The translations under genes and the position numbers were made by a program. Of a DNA stretch of 5,812 nt, positions 5,290 through 5,812 are shown piece by piece. Every line of letters starts with the position of its first letter. The stretch's first letter is position 1. The stretch is from Kiloniellales bacterium (GTDB lineage: Bacteria > Pseudomonadota > Alphaproteobacteria > Kiloniellales > JAKSDN01). The notes under the pieces are model-generated. The model worked only from the letters and a program-made list of their open reading frames with translations, ran no database searches and was not told where the DNA came from. Location: positions 1 through 5,812 of the forward strand of contig JAKSDN010000219.1 of NCBI GenBank assembly GCA_022360075.1, in the 5' to 3' direction.

Positions 5290-5812
5290 TCATTTGATTA
5301 TCGGCAAAGTCTCGTAACTATGGAAGGGCGGAGGCGAGCTCACCGTCCACTCCAGCGTGGTCGCGCCCTCGCCCCAGGGATTGTCGGCGCAGCGCTCGCC
5401 CGCCGTGAAGGTGCGATAGATCACGAAGAGGAAGAAGAACGCCCCGAACATGGATAGATAGGAGCCCCAGGAGGAGACCAGGTTCCAGCCGGCGTAGGCG
5501 TCGGGGTAGTCCGGGATGCGCCGCGGCATGCCGGCCAGGCCGGCGAAGTGCTGCGGGAAGAAGGTCAGGTTGACGCCGATGAAGGTGATCCAGAAGTGGA
5601 TCTTGCCCAGGATCTCCGGGTATTGGCGCCCGCACATCTTGCCGATCCAGTAGTAGAATCCGGCGAACAGGCCGAACAGTGCGCCCATGGACATGGTGTA
5701 GTGGAAGTGGGCGACCACGAAGTAGGTCTCGTGCAGCGCGATGTCGAGGCCGGCATTGGCGAGCACCACCCCGGTCACCCCGCCCACGGTGAAAAGGAAG
5801 AGAAAGCCGATG
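5290..5812 (-). CDS. ctaD: cytochrome c oxidase subunit I, aa3 type, C-terminal part (partial)
   Basis: The catalytic membrane subunit of the terminal oxidase that reduces oxygen to water and pumps protons. The gene enters from the right edge; 173 residues before the stop are visible. The fragment starts in [21 protein letters not shown] and continues [17 protein letters not shown], which holds the axial His of heme a3 (first His of HFH, residue 35 here) and of heme a (second, residue 37). [53 protein letters not shown] and the tail [27 protein letters not shown] are classic subunit I C-terminal landmarks; three transmembrane helices are evident. The residue after the conserved His of LALH-type motifs is Glu, where subunit I of mitochondrial and most related oxidases has the Mg-binding Asp. 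The C-terminus is complete and of normal form. No heme O synthase (ctaB) follows; a small unknown gene does. Confidence 0.97.
   Translation of the reverse strand, partial: IGFLFLFTVGGVTGVVLANAGLDIALHETYFVVAHFHYTMSMGALFGLFAGFYYWIGKMCGRQYPEILGKIHFWITFIGVNLTFFPQHFAGLAGMPRRIPDYPDAYAGWNLVSSWGSYLSMFGAFFFLFVIYRTFTAGERCADNPWGEGATTLEWTVSSPPPFHSYETLPIIK

Overview
The window is GC-rich with GC-biased third codon positions and looks like chromosomal DNA of an alphaproteobacterium, possibly of the Rhodospirillales or a relative. Two things suggest this: the aa3-type cytochrome oxidase subunit I sequence, and a sugar ABC transporter with a single-domain, FrcA-like ATPase. The exact genus cannot be read from the sequence.

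Layout, left to right. Bases 1-133 (+) are the C-terminal end of a probable TetR-type regulator. It converges on a four-gene minus-strand sugar module filling 176-4537. In transcription order this is an FGGY-family sugar kinase (3008-4537), a CUT2/RbsC-type permease (1996-2976), a Peripla_BP_4-type periplasmic sugar-binding protein with a signal peptide (960-1907), and a single-domain ABC ATPase (176-919). Gaps of 31, 88 and 40 nt fit one operon. A stem-loop lies between the permease and binding-protein genes. The module would import a monosaccharide (binding protein, permease dimer, ATPase dimer) and phosphorylate it (kinase). The sugar is not identifiable, and no isomerase, aldolase or dedicated regulator is visible.

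Bases 4538-4745 are a divergent intergenic region with an AT-rich island, short direct repeats, an inverted repeat and a near-ideal ribosome binding site. That site serves a 57-codon plus-strand gene (4746-4919) with a lipoprotein-like N-terminus. Bases 4920-5037 hold no gene I can support, only a small GC-rich hairpin and a perfect 12-bp palindrome.

Bases 5038-5812 (-) belong to a respiratory locus: the C-terminal 173 residues of ctaD (aa3 cytochrome c oxidase subunit I, entering from beyond the right edge), followed 45 nt downstream by a 68-residue, cysteine-containing small protein of unknown function.

Most of the window is ordinary metabolism and respiration. The points most worth checking are the small lipoprotein-like gene and its repeat-bearing leader, the small protein after ctaD, the unknown substrate of the transporter/kinase module, and an Asp-to-Glu change at the expected Mg-ligand position of CtaD. 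I see no CRISPR array, tRNA, rRNA, insertion sequence or phage gene.
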